DNA of 64,000 nucleotides from Sporosarcina sp. FSL K6-3457. GTDB taxonomy: Bacteria; Bacillota; Bacilli; Bacillales_A; Planococcaceae. The notes below the pieces were generated by a model that saw only the letters and a program-made list of their open reading frames with translations, did no database searches and had not been told where the DNA came from. This document shows positions 54,558 to 62,649 of this stretch, in pieces (position 1 is the first letter of the stretch; each line of letters begins with the position of its first letter). The stretch covers positions 2,063,501 to 2,127,500 of the forward strand of contig NZ_JBBOWX010000001.1 of the NCBI RefSeq assembly GCF_038007285.1, given 5' to 3'. The translations under genes were made by a program, and so were the position numbers.

Positions 54558-55481
54558 ATGTCGATTCTTGAAGTAGAAAATTTATCGATATCATTTAACC
54601 AATATACAGGTGGCTTGAAACAGAAAAATGTCAATGTCATTTCAAGTCTGAATGTCACGCTTGAAGAAGGTGAAATACTGGCAGTTGTCGGAGCTAGTGG
54701 TTCTGGGAAGAGCTTGCTCGCTCACGCCATTCTTGGGATACTACCAAGTAATGCAAATATTAGTGGGACGATTAGCTATGCCGGAGAAGTTCTGACGGCT
54801 ACACAGCAAGCTTCATTACGCGGAACAGAAATTGCACTTATTCCACAATCGGTAAATTATTTAGATCCACTGATGCGTGTAGGGAATCAAGTTCGTACTT
54901 CAGCAAAAGTTGGAGATGCAGTTGCGGCGCAGCGCAAGGTTTTTGAACGACTTCACTTACAATCATCTGTTGAGAATATGTATCCATTTCAGCTTTCCGG
55001 AGGAATGGCACGGAGAACGCTTTTATCAACTGCAATTGTCAGTGGAGCAAAGGTAATTATTGCGGATGAGCCTACACCAGGACTCGATCCAGTTGTTATC
55101 AAGGAAGCGTTAGAAAATTTCAGGGAATTTGCAGACAATGGCTGCGCGGTTATGCTCATCACACATGATATTGAATCGGCTTTAACAATTGCCGATAAAA
55201 TTGCCGTGTTTTATGCTGGTACGACCGTAGAGGTAGCCCCTGTCTCTGACTTTACAGGTGATGGTGAGGCATTACGACACCCGTATAGTAAAGCGTTATG
55301 GAGAGCCTTGCCACAAAATAATTTTATACCAATTCCAGGTTCGCAACCCCACCCAAGTGCTTTACCGTCCGGTTGCTTATTTGCCCCACGTTGTTCGATG
55401 GTAACCTCGGCGTGTGAACAAGCACAACCGGAGATGCGGAGCCTCCGGAGTGGGAAGGTGAGGTGTATCCATGCAACTTGA
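54558..55481 (+). CDS. nikD: nickel ABC transporter ATPase NikD
   Basis: A 307-residue ABC ATPase. Walker A GASGSGKS (about 46-53), Q-loop PQSVNYLDP, signature LSGGMARRTLL, Walker B VIIADEPTPGLDP and the switch His in ITHDIE. A C-terminal oligopeptide/nickel extension (GSQPHPSALPSGCLFAPRCS) carries the cysteines typical of this family. AAGGAGG precedes the ATG. Confidence 0.92.
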   Translation: MSILEVENLSISFNQYTGGLKQKNVNVISSLNVTLEEGEILAVVGASGSGKSLLAHAILGILPSNANISGTISYAGEVLTATQQASLRGTEIALIPQSVNYLDPLMRVGNQVRTSAKVGDAVAAQRKVFERLHLQSSVENMYPFQLSGGMARRTLLSTAIVSGAKVIIADEPTPGLDPVVIKEALENFREFADNGCAVMLITHDIESALTIADKIAVFYAGTTVEVAPVSDFTGDGEALRHPYSKALWRALPQNNFIPIPGSQPHPSALPSGCLFAPRCSMVTSACEQAQPEMRSLRSGKVRCIHAT

Positions 55482-56082
55482 AGCAAGAAATATCGGATTT
55501 CGCTATGGTGATGGACCTTGGCTGTTTCAAGGTATTAATTTCATAGTGAAACCAGGAGAGATTGTTGGTCTCACGGCACCTAGTGGGCGTGGTAAAACAA
55601 CATTGTGTCGGATTTTAGCGGGATTTGAAAAACCTCTGGAGGGGAGCATCACAGTCGATGGATCACCTGTGTCTGCAAGCGGATTTCACCCTGTACAATT
55701 GGTCTTTCAGCACCCAGAAAAAGCTGTCAATCCACGCTGGAAAATGGAAAAGGTATTAAACGAAGGAGGGAAGCCAGATCCTGAGCTGCTAGATTTATTA
55801 GGTATTGAGCAGGAATGGCTGACTCGTTGGCCTAACGAGCTATCTGGAGGAGAGTTGCAGCGCTTTTGTGTCGCTAGAGCATTGGGCTCCAAAACGCGCT
55901 TTTTAATTGCAGATGAAATGACAACAATGCTCGACGCAATCACGCAAGCCCAGATTTGGCATGCTGTACTTGCCATTGCCAAAAAGAGTGAAATGGGAAT
56001 TATTGTAGTCAGCCATGAAGAAAAGCTGATGCAAAGACTGTGTCATCGGGTGATTGAGTTGAATAGTTTCAATACCTACTGA
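55471..56082 (+). CDS. nikE: nickel ABC transporter ATPase NikE (short form)
   Basis: A 203-residue ABC ATPase overlapping nikD by 11 bp. Walker A APSGRGKTT, Q-loop FQHPEKAVNPRW, signature LSGGELQRFCVARAL, Walker B FLIADEMTTMLDA, switch VVSHEE. It ends 20 residues after the switch, without the C-terminal extension of NikE/DppF (usually about 250-320 residues). The catalytic core is complete and the partner NikD has the extension, so it is probably functional. AAGGTGAGG precedes the ATG. Confidence 0.9.
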   Translation: MQLEARNIGFRYGDGPWLFQGINFIVKPGEIVGLTAPSGRGKTTLCRILAGFEKPLEGSITVDGSPVSASGFHPVQLVFQHPEKAVNPRWKMEKVLNEGGKPDPELLDLLGIEQEWLTRWPNELSGGELQRFCVARALGSKTRFLIADEMTTMLDAITQAQIWHAVLAIAKKSEMGIIVVSHEEKLMQRLCHRVIELNSFNTY

Positions 56083-56298
56083 GGGCAAGAAGGAAGGGCG
56101 TATTGGATACGATCAATCCTTTGGGAAGTAGGTTAGCTTTCACGTCTGTCGATTAACCATTTACTTGCATAAATCGCAAGTAAATAAAGGCTTGAAAATC
56201 ACTTTTTTCACTAAATCGTTTCCGGTTCGCTCTCGGCAAACTATTCACGACATCATTATCAAGGAGGAATTGTAGTTCATTCCTCCCCCGCGGAGGTT

Positions 56299-56343
56299 AA
56301 TGTATCTAGAAATGACTTCCTCCTTTCTAGATACATTATTTTC
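56299..56343. terminator. hairpin, possible terminator
   Basis: A perfect 14-bp stem AATGTATCTAGAAA / TTTCTAGATACATT with an 11-nt loop and a short ATTTTC tail, 220 bp after nikE. Confidence 0.55.
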
Positions 56344-56747
56344 GGTCATCTTGTTGTTAATAGTTGCCTGTCGCATACCTACACTATTTAAGTGAAAAAT
56401 GCAGTTGTTTGGAAAGAAAAGAATAGATGACTTTCTATAGAGGCTGTAAGTGCCCGAAGATGAAATTTCGGGCACGCTTGCACGTTGTACAAGGTATTCT
56501 CACTTTACTATTAGCAAGTTTTATCAGAAAGTGACACTACCTAAAATAACAGTGGAAAAGACCATGGTAAAAGCTTCTATCCAACTACTCTCGACGCTTC
56601 GCCTTTGTTCGCAAAGCCGTTCTTCGTGGCGGCCCTCTCCAGTTAAGAAGCCCTCTATTCCCTCATCCCCAAAAGCATTAGCACTTTGTGTATCTGCGTT
56701 TTTGGAGAGTGACGGATGAACGACTACCATACGATTACCGAACAGAA

Positions 56748-56782
56748 TGTATAGGGATGCGACGAAGTCGTATCCCTATACA
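56748..56782. repeat. 16-bp-stem hairpin
   Basis: TGTATAGGGATGCGAC (56748-56763), loop GAA, GTCGTATCCCTATACA (56767-56782), one wobble. No gene ends nearby on either strand. Confidence 0.6.
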
Positions 56783-56942
56783 TAAAATATCACGGCTATT
56801 GTATAGAAGTCGTTCAATCCAGAGCGAGACAAAAGAAAATTTTACACAGAGTACCTAGTGATTGATTAAGTTGTTTTTTGGTTAATTAACAGGCGTGGTT
56901 AGCTTTTTAGTTATTCCTACACCAATTGGTCGATTATTTAAC

Positions 56943-56977
56943 GAGTCAGACTCTTTAGTCTGGCTCTATTTAAATTT
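56943..56977 (+). terminator. terminator before the ECF sigma operon
   Basis: A 10-bp stem (56943-56952 with 56957-56966, one wobble), a 4-nt loop and a TATTTAAATTT tail. Confidence 0.7.
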
Positions 56978-57054
56978 CTTTGAAAAAATGTGTAGGGTAT
57001 AGTAGGAGTAGATTCGTCTAATAAGGTAGAGAGTGGGGAAGGGGGGAGGGCGCT

Positions 57055-57597
57055 ATTCAGGATGAGATTTTAGTAGAAAAAGTGAGAGCAGGCGATGAGC
57101 AGGCATTTCGTTTCCTTATTGAAAGATATAAAAATGATTTGTTCAAGGCAGTGTATCCAATTCTCAGAAATGAGAAGGATGCGGAGGATGTAACACAAGA
57201 AGTATTTTTAAAAATCTATTATGCTCTCCCACAGTACAAATCCCAAGGTCTGAAGGCATGGATGACACGGATTGCGATTAATCATGCAATTGATTTGAAA
57301 CGCAAGAAGCAACGTCAAAATGAAACTGTTCTTGAACCAGAAGTACTTTCAGCAATAGCTCAACCGGATTGTAATACCGTCGCTCTTCTCCTGCAAAAAG
57401 AACAGAGAGAGGTAGTGCGAAATCGATTAGATGAAATGCCACCTAATTATAGAGATGTTATTTATGCGTATTACATAACTGAAAAAAGTTATAAACAAAT
57501 AGCGGATGAGCAGAAGGTTGGGGTTAAGACAATCGAAATGAAGTTGTATCGTGCAAGAAATTGGATGAAAAAACATTGGAAGGAGGAAGATTTTTGA
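57055..57597 (+). CDS. ECF-type RNA polymerase sigma factor, apparent AUU start
   Basis: A 180-residue sigma-70 region 2/4 protein. Region 2 is AFRFLIERYKNDLFKAVYPI, NEKDAEDVTQEVFLKIYYAL and WMTRIAINHAIDLKRK; region 4 is LDEMPPNYRDVIYAYY, then SYKQIADEQKVGVKTIEMKL. The only standard start (GTG 57082) has no Shine-Dalgarno. The frame continues upstream as IQDEILVEKVRAGDEQAF, the normal ECF N-terminus, beginning at an ATT (57055) 5 nt after GGGGGGAGGG; initiation there is inferred. It overlaps the anti-sigma gene by 1 bp (TGATG). Confidence 0.9.
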   Translation: MQDEILVEKVRAGDEQAFRFLIERYKNDLFKAVYPILRNEKDAEDVTQEVFLKIYYALPQYKSQGLKAWMTRIAINHAIDLKRKKQRQNETVLEPEVLSAIAQPDCNTVALLLQKEQREVVRNRLDEMPPNYRDVIYAYYITEKSYKQIADEQKVGVKTIEMKLYRARNWMKKHWKEEDF

Positions 57598-58034
57598 TGA
57601 GGCATTTCAGTCACGAAGAGTGGATTAATTATATAAACGGTAAGTTACCGGAAACAACTTGTGAAGAGCTAGAGGATCACCTATTTTCCTGTGACCAATG
57701 TTTAGAAATCTATATGAAAATGATAGATAGACAGGCAGAGGAGCTACCCCTAATCGATTATAGTAGCTTTACAGATGAAATTATGGCAGAACTTCCTCAA
57801 AAGAAGGTGCGAAAAAAAACATTTTACCAGCGAACGCTATTCCATTACGCAGTAGCGGCAGCGATTACATTAACACTTATGACAACCGGCTTCTTCCAAA
57901 GTATCACGGGGGTTGTTACTATCGTTGAAGCATCATCGCTATCAAAGCCAGAGCAAAGTGTATCGAATAGCCTTATGGAAAAGGCTTTGGCACTATTTGA
58001 AATGATTGATATAAAACAAAAGGAGGGTCAATAA
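57597..58034 (+). CDS. zinc-finger (zf-HC2) anti-sigma factor
   Basis: A 145-residue membrane protein. The cytoplasmic N-terminal anti-sigma domain has the HxxxCxxC zinc motif (EDHLFSCDQCLEIYM, about 29-43), followed by one membrane helix (about 82-105, YAVAAAITLTLMTTGFF) and a short outer tail. It would hold the sigma factor inactive until an envelope signal is sensed. GGAGGAAG precedes the ATG, which overlaps the sigma stop codon. Confidence 0.88.
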   Translation: MRHFSHEEWINYINGKLPETTCEELEDHLFSCDQCLEIYMKMIDRQAEELPLIDYSSFTDEIMAELPQKKVRKKTFYQRTLFHYAVAAAITLTLMTTGFFQSITGVVTIVEASSLSKPEQSVSNSLMEKALALFEMIDIKQKEGQ

Positions 58035-59128
58035 TGATGACTAAAAATCCACTACTTGCATTTTTCCTCACCTTTATTCCGGGTGTGGGACATTTCTACT
58101 TAAATCGAAAAGTTAGAGGGTTCCTTTATGGGGCTGGGGCCGTATTACCTTTCATATTGGGTTTTTTCCTGTATATTGGCTTTTATTCAGAAGAACCACT
58201 TATTCTTGGAGTTGTCATTGCAGTTATCGTAACGGCAATTAGTGTAATGGATATGCTACTTTACTTATTAAAAAATCAGAGAGTTACGATATCCACTGAC
58301 GAAGCGCAGCAAGTACCAAGTCAAACTAAAACGGATGAAAATGAACGCTTTTATACAATTTTACTTTCCTTTATCCCAGGGCTAGGTCATTTTCAACTAG
58401 GTTTGATGAATAGGGGATTCACATTCCTTATCGGATTTTTTGGACTTGGAACGATGATCTTGTTTATTTCAGCTTTCACGAACCAAAGTGAATTTTTGGT
58501 GTTTTTAGGCATTCTCCCTGTGCTGTGGGTGTATAACATGTTTGACGCGATTCAACAAGTGAGCAAAAAGTTACGAGGAGAAGCATTAATAGATAAGACA
58601 ATATTAGAGGATTTCGAAGAAACACGTCGTGAACAGGGGAGAAAAAGTAAGACTTTAGCTACGGTATTATCGATTTTCCCAGGTGCTGGACATATGTACT
58701 TAGGCTTGCAAAAACGTGGCTTACAGCTCATGGCAGCTTTTTTGTTGGGAATTTATATTTTAGATATATTAAGACTTTCACTGTTTCTATTTTTAATCCC
58801 AATCATATGGTTTTATAGCTTTTTTGATGCATTGCAAAAGGTTTCAATGCATGGGGAGGAGGAGCTAGAAGATACCCCTGTGATCTCGCATTTTGTGAAT
58901 CACCAAAAATGGTTAGGGATTGGTTTATTGGCATTAGGACTTTATTATATGGTTGCAAATGTGATCATCCCTGCGTTAGCACCGGCATTAAAGACGAATC
59001 TAGGTATTGATATTGAATACTGGTATTATAACTATTTCCAAGTCACTGTGATCTGTATTTTATTAATTGGCGGAGGCCTGAAGCTACTGTTCGGAAGCAA
59101 AAGCCGAAAGGAGGGTCATGATGCGTAA
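58034..59128 (+). CDS. multi-helix membrane protein with three TM2-like repeats
   Basis: A 364-residue protein with about ten helices. Three repeats begin FIPGVGHFYLNRKVRGF (about residue 14), FIPGLGHFQLGLMNRGF (about 112) and FPGAGHMYLGLQKRG (about 214), each followed by a helix pair and a PxxWxxxxFDA-type end. The motif resembles TM2-domain proteins, whose biochemical role is unknown. It overlaps the anti-sigma stop by 1 bp and belongs to the same operon, so it is probably a target or sensor in the envelope response. Confidence 0.8.
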   Translation: MMTKNPLLAFFLTFIPGVGHFYLNRKVRGFLYGAGAVLPFILGFFLYIGFYSEEPLILGVVIAVIVTAISVMDMLLYLLKNQRVTISTDEAQQVPSQTKTDENERFYTILLSFIPGLGHFQLGLMNRGFTFLIGFFGLGTMILFISAFTNQSEFLVFLGILPVLWVYNMFDAIQQVSKKLRGEALIDKTILEDFEETRREQGRKSKTLATVLSIFPGAGHMYLGLQKRGLQLMAAFLLGIYILDILRLSLFLFLIPIIWFYSFFDALQKVSMHGEEELEDTPVISHFVNHQKWLGIGLLALGLYYMVANVIIPALAPALKTNLGIDIEYWYYNYFQVTVICILLIGGGLKLLFGSKSRKEGHDA

Positions 59129-60047
59129 ATGGCGTGTAGGTACTGTATCAATGGGCTTATCTCTTGTGTTACTAGGGGTTTTCTTATTTTTAACTCAAAT
59201 TAAGGGCGCGAAAATGTTTGAACCATTTCTTGTGTGGTGGCCGATTATCCTTATTGTATTAGGTATTGAAATTATCTTGTACCTCTTTTTATCAAAGCAA
59301 GAAAATCCTGTTGTAAAGTACGATTTTATAAGTATTTTATTTGTTGGGTTATTAGGCACTATTGGAATTGGCTTTACAGTTTTAACCTCGACTGGTCTAT
59401 TGACTGAGCTTCAAACCTTAGTGGTCGCTGAGGATACTTCATTCAATCTGCCTTCAATTGAGGAGAAGCTACCAGACAATATTACAAGAATTGTCTTGGA
59501 AACGAGTGATCATGAAGTTGAAATAGAAGGTTCTGACGTCAATCAACTAGCTATATTTGGTACTTATAGAGCGCAGGTTAATCCGAAAAGCAAACCTCTG
59601 ATTGTGGACAAGGATAATTATACGCTGACAAAAATAGTAGGAGACACCATGTATGTGACGATTAAAGCTACTCCCCGTCATTCGGGTCCTTTCTCGACCT
59701 ATATGACAGTCGAGCCTACAATTATTGTGCCAAATAGTGTTCGCTTAGAGGTCAGAGGAAAGCGTAATACCGTTGCGCTGTATCCAGGTTCTCTTGCAAA
59801 CCATTGGATTGTTGATGGACCAAGTTATGTTACTATGCATGTTGGAAAAAATAATGATGTATTACTTTCAGCTACTTCAAGAAATAATCTGCAAAATGGC
59901 AATGTGACATGGGATTCAATTGAAACAGCAAAACAAGGTGAAGACGACAAACTTAACAAAGGAACTTTAAAGATAGGAAATGGAACCTACCATCTTGATA
60001 TATTGAATAGTGAGCTTGTTTCCGTGAATTTGGTAGAAGGAATTTAA
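59118..60047 (+). CDS. membrane protein with LiaF-like N-terminus
   Basis: A 309-residue protein. Three helices at the N-terminus (about 10-25, 38-55, 68-90) resemble the transmembrane part of LiaF/DUF5668 proteins (FLVWWPIILIVLGIEII). The rest (about 100-309) is a predicted extracytoplasmic beta-rich domain with repeated VRLEVRGKRNTVAL-type strands, like the adhesin-type domain of such proteins. It overlaps the previous gene by 11 bp and is the last of the sigma operon. ATG 59118 or 59121 follows AAAGGAGG. Confidence 0.75.
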   Translation: MMRKWRVGTVSMGLSLVLLGVFLFLTQIKGAKMFEPFLVWWPIILIVLGIEIILYLFLSKQENPVVKYDFISILFVGLLGTIGIGFTVLTSTGLLTELQTLVVAEDTSFNLPSIEEKLPDNITRIVLETSDHEVEIEGSDVNQLAIFGTYRAQVNPKSKPLIVDKDNYTLTKIVGDTMYVTIKATPRHSGPFSTYMTVEPTIIVPNSVRLEVRGKRNTVALYPGSLANHWIVDGPSYVTMHVGKNNDVLLSATSRNNLQNGNVTWDSIETAKQGEDDKLNKGTLKIGNGTYHLDILNSELVSVNLVEGI

Positions 60048-60133
60048 TATGAAAATAAGGTATCTCTAAAGTGGTTGCTGTTCCGTAATTGGTTGCTATT
60101 ATTGTCGGTTACTTCACTATAAAATTGCATACT

Positions 60134-60180
60134 AAAAAATCGTCCTCAAGTGATTCATTTCTCCTGAAGACGATTTTTTT
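60134..60180 (+). terminator. terminator of the sigma operon
   Basis: AAAAATCGTC..TCA pairs with TGA.GACGATTTTT around a loop of about 17 nt, followed by a T7 tract. Confidence 0.8.
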
Positions 60181-60193
60181 CTGGTAATAATTA

Positions 60194-60201
60194 AGTTAAA
60201 T
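60194..60201. repeat. IS66 target-site duplication, left copy
   Basis: AGTTAAAT directly before the left end of the element; an identical copy follows the right end at 62129-62136. Eight-bp duplications are characteristic of IS66. Confidence 0.9.
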
Positions 60202-60216
60202 GTAACTACTTAGGTA
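60202..60216 (+). repeat. left terminal inverted repeat of IS66 element
   Basis: GTAACTACTTAGGTA, perfect complement of the right end. Confidence 0.9.
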
Positions 60217-60315
60217 CATTAATTGTTTTAAAATTTTCTATTTGGGTATAAATCTAATAAACTTGCCTTTACCAGTAGACAGAGGGTGAACTAGGATATT
60301 TTATCAACACCGCTC

Positions 60316-60405
60316 GGCTCTTGGGGATGCCTCCCGCAATGAGCCAGACAGAAAACCGCTGTCAGTCTCATTACTTCGGCGACCCCAGTAGACGCCTTCG
60401 CTGGA
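60316..60405 (+). repeat. subterminal inverted repeat, left arm
   Basis: GGGGATGCCTCCCGC, AGCCAGACAGAA, CTGTC, CTTCGGC, ACCCC and CGCCTTCGCTGGA occur in this order and again, inverted, at 61961-62079. The arms can pair over most of their length and include the boundaries of the non-coding ends of the element. Confidence 0.85.
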
Positions 60406-60455
60406 AATCACATAAAAATCATAAGTTCACTGTATAGAGAAAGGAGAAAATTCCA

Positions 60456-61924
60456 ATGAAATATACAGCCAAACAAATCGAAGAGATTAGTCATGGAGAA
60501 CCCATTGAAATTGCATCATTTATCACGAATCTTCTCCTTTATATTGAAAAGTTGGAGGTCCAAATTGAACAACAGAAAACCCATATTGTTAAACTAGAAA
60601 CACGCGTAAAAGAACTAGAACGACAAGTGGGGGTAACAAGTACTAACAGTAGTAAACCGCCATCTAGCGATGGTTTGCGCAAGCCTAAAAGTCTGCGGAA
60701 ATCGGGAGGTAAGATAGGCGCCCCAAAGGGCCATGACGGGCATACCCTTCAACTAACTGACCAGCCAGATGAAATCAAATGGCATAAGGTCGAAGTCTGT
60801 TCACACTGTGAAAATTCTCTTGCAGATTTACCAGCAGAAGGGTATATCCGTCGCCAAGTATTTGATTTACCAATTCCCCATATAGTGGTGACAGAGCACC
60901 GGATTGAAAAAAAAGTGTTGCCCAAACTGTGGCACACGACAACATGCACCTTCCCCAGAAAATGTAAAATTTCCCGTTCAATATGGAGACAACTGGATTG
61001 CCTATTGCGCCTATCTACATACATACCACCATCTTCCCCTCGAACGCATCTGTCAGCTATTTCATGATACAACTAGTCATCGTCCTAGCGAGGCTACCCT
61101 TTTGCATCGTTTAGCTTCCATTTCAACTAAACTCGAACCCCATACTACATACATACGAGAAGAACTATTGAAAAGTAGCGTCATCCATGCGGACGAAACT
61201 GGGATGCGCGTTAAGAATAAAACGCGATGGCTACATACGGTTAGCCATTCTGATTGGACGCTTTATCATATCCATGAAAAACGAGGGAAAACAGCCATCG
61301 AGAATCATGGTGTCTTACCCAAGTATCGGTAGATTCTTGTCCACGACTGTCGGGCTTCCTACTTTACTACTGACTATTCATTTGATCATGCCCTGTGCGG
61401 GGTTCACCTTCTTCGCGAGTCCCAGGGAATCATCGACTATGACGGTCATCAATGGGCCGCAGATATGAAAGAACTTTTACAGGAAGCCTGTCACCACAAG
61501 AAAAAGTGGAGACTAGAGGATATACCGATAAAAGAAGCGGACGCTCTTGAATGGGAAAAACGCTACGACTGTATCCTTGAGCGCGGTGCAAAAGAATGGG
61601 CCACTGATCCCGTCCGATGTACCACCCAAACGGGGGAGAAAGAAAAAGAGTAAAGCTGCTAATCTAGCTGCCCGCTTCCTGCTCCATAAAACCACTATAT
61701 TGCGGTTTATTTGGGATGTACGTGTGCCTTCCGACAACAATCAAGCACAACGTGATATTCGAATGATGAAGATTAAACAGAAAGTGTCGGGTTCTTTTCA
61801 CACGCAAGAAGGGGCAGAACAATTTATCCAAATCCGTGGATTTATTTCCACACTTCGCAAACAAAATCGTGATATTCTTTCGTCACTCGTTTCTGTTGTT
61901 CATGGAGAATTCTCCTTCATATAG
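60456..61924 (+). pseudogene. IS66-family transposase (TnpC), broken
   Basis: It starts at ATG 60456 with AAAGGAG. The N-terminus has the coiled coil and SNSSKPPSSDG-type IS66 signature (here TNSSKPPSSDGLRKP), then CxxC zinc-ribbon pairs (CSHCE, CCPNCG). The frame breaks at an A8 run (60907-60914), continues in another frame through HADETGMRV (first catalytic Asp), stops at TAG 61330-61332, resumes in the same frame with VHDCRASYF (second Asp), and shifts again near 61610 to end at 61924. The catalytic Glu expected in DNNxAERDIR is Gln (NNQAQRDIR). It is certainly inactive. Confidence 0.92.
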
Positions 61925-61960
61925 GATTTAAGTAGGTTGAACAACTGATTCCACCAAATC

Positions 61961-62079
61961 TCCAGCGAAGGCGCCTAACAGGGGTAGCCGAAGCGATAAG
62001 ACAAAGGAGGGATGCAATCCAATCCCTCCCCGACAGTGATCTTCTGTCTGGCTTATCGCGGGAGGCATCCCCTAGCGCC
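61961..62079 (-). repeat. subterminal inverted repeat, right arm
   Basis: Inverted counterpart of 60316-60405. It carries an extra internal hairpin (GGAGGGATGCA with TCCCTCC, about 62008-62031) that accounts for its greater length. Confidence 0.85.
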
Positions 62080-62113
62080 AAGCGTTGTAGGGGATTTTCT
62101 TTATGCCAACACA

Positions 62114-62128
62114 TACCTAAGTAGTTAC
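62114..62128 (-). repeat. right terminal inverted repeat of IS66 element
   Basis: TACCTAAGTAGTTAC, perfect complement of the left end. Confidence 0.9.
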
Positions 62129-62136
62129 AGTTAAAT
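62129..62136. repeat. IS66 target-site duplication, right copy
   Basis: AGTTAAAT, identical to 60194-60201. Confidence 0.9.
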
Positions 62137-62168
62137 GTTTATTTGTATAATATTATTTTGGTAAATAT

Positions 62169-62217
62169 AAAGTCCATTTTCTTTGGGTTCTTTGTAAAAT
62201 TTGAAATGGACTTTTTT
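62169..62217 (+). terminator. terminator-like hairpin
   Basis: An 11-bp stem AAAGTCCATTT / AAATGGACTTT with a 24-nt loop and a T tail, just before the padR promoter. Confidence 0.7.
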
Positions 62218-62218
62218 G

Positions 62219-62269
62219 TTGACTTATAAAGTTCGACTGTATATAGTTAAACTATACAGTTAGACTTTA
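62219..62269 (+). promoter_or_regulatory. padR promoter with large palindromic operator
   Basis: TTGACT (62219-62224), 17 bp and TATAGT (62242-62247). A near-palindrome, TAAAGT..ACTGTATATAGTT (62227-62248) and AACTATACAGT..ACTTTA (62250-62269), covers the spacer and the -10 box. This fits autorepression by the PadR protein encoded 24 bp downstream. Confidence 0.75.
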
Positions 62270-62292
62270 TAGTTTGCCAATGTATTGGAGTG

Positions 62293-62649
62293 ATGAACGA
62301 TATGGAGTTAAATAACTATTCACCCTTAACGGAAACAACGTATTATATTTTACTATCCTTACTTGAGCCTGCTCACGGTTATATTATGATGCAAAAAATC
62401 GAGGAATTAAGTAATCATAAAGTGAAAATTGCTGCAGGTACGATGTATGGGGCAATTGAAAACTTACTTAAACAGCAATTAATACAATCAACAAAGAGTA
62501 CAGATAAACGTAGAAAAACATATGTCATCACAGAAAAAGGTATTGAAGTGCTACGACTAGACTGTGAACGAATGAAACATATCGTCCGTATTACTGAAAA
62601 CTTGTTATCAACTATAGGACCAGGAACTGGAGGGAATGAAGATGTATAA
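62293..62649 (+). CDS. PadR-family transcriptional regulator
   Basis: A 118-residue PadR repressor. The winged helix is TETTYYILLSLLEPAHGYIM, IEELSNHKVKIAAGTMYGAI and then LLKQQLIQSTKSTDKRRKTY-type wing and LRLDCERM helix. ATG 62293 or 62302 are both possible, since TTGGAG lies just upstream. It is paired with a DUF2812 gene that it overlaps, a common PadR-DUF2812 two-gene unit. Confidence 0.9.
   Translation: MNDMELNNYSPLTETTYYILLSLLEPAHGYIMMQKIEELSNHKVKIAAGTMYGAIENLLKQQLIQSTKSTDKRRKTYVITEKGIEVLRLDCERMKHIVRITENLLSTIGPGTGGNEDV

Larger units (their letters stand above)
56083..57054. other. long gene-poor region rich in hairpins
   Basis: A 972-bp region with at least five inverted repeats: 56159-56185 (10 bp), 56263-56286 (8 bp), 56299-56337 (14 bp), 56450-56475 (9 bp) and 56748-56782 (16 bp), plus the terminator 56943-56966. 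A minus-strand frame (56524-56730) of 68 codons has protein-like character but no ribosome binding site. No gene is supported. Confidence 0.6.
60202..62128. mobile_element. IS66-family insertion sequence, inactive, with intact ends
   Basis: A 1927-bp element. The terminal inverted repeats are 15 bp and perfect (GTAACTACTTAGGTA at 60202-60216 and its complement at 62114-62128), starting GTAA as in IS66. An 8-bp target duplication flanks it. It encodes a single broken TnpC-type transposase; no tnpA/tnpB accessory genes are seen, as in the ISBst12-like subgroup. A second, subterminal inverted repeat of 90-119 bp lies inside both ends. Confidence 0.92.

Noticed and set aside
56524..56730. 68-codon minus-strand ORF
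   Set aside because: Somewhat protein-like sequence but no ribosome binding site, promoter or family; left open as a possible relic.
56981..57020. Auto-regulated ECF promoter (TGAAAA ... CGTCTA)
   Set aside because: The 28-bp spacing is far from the roughly 16 bp expected.
60903..60917. Programmed frameshift at the A8 run of the IS66 transposase
   Set aside because: The shift needed is +1 or -2 rather than the usual -1. Slippage adding one A could restore it, but the later stop and second shift make expression of a full protein implausible.
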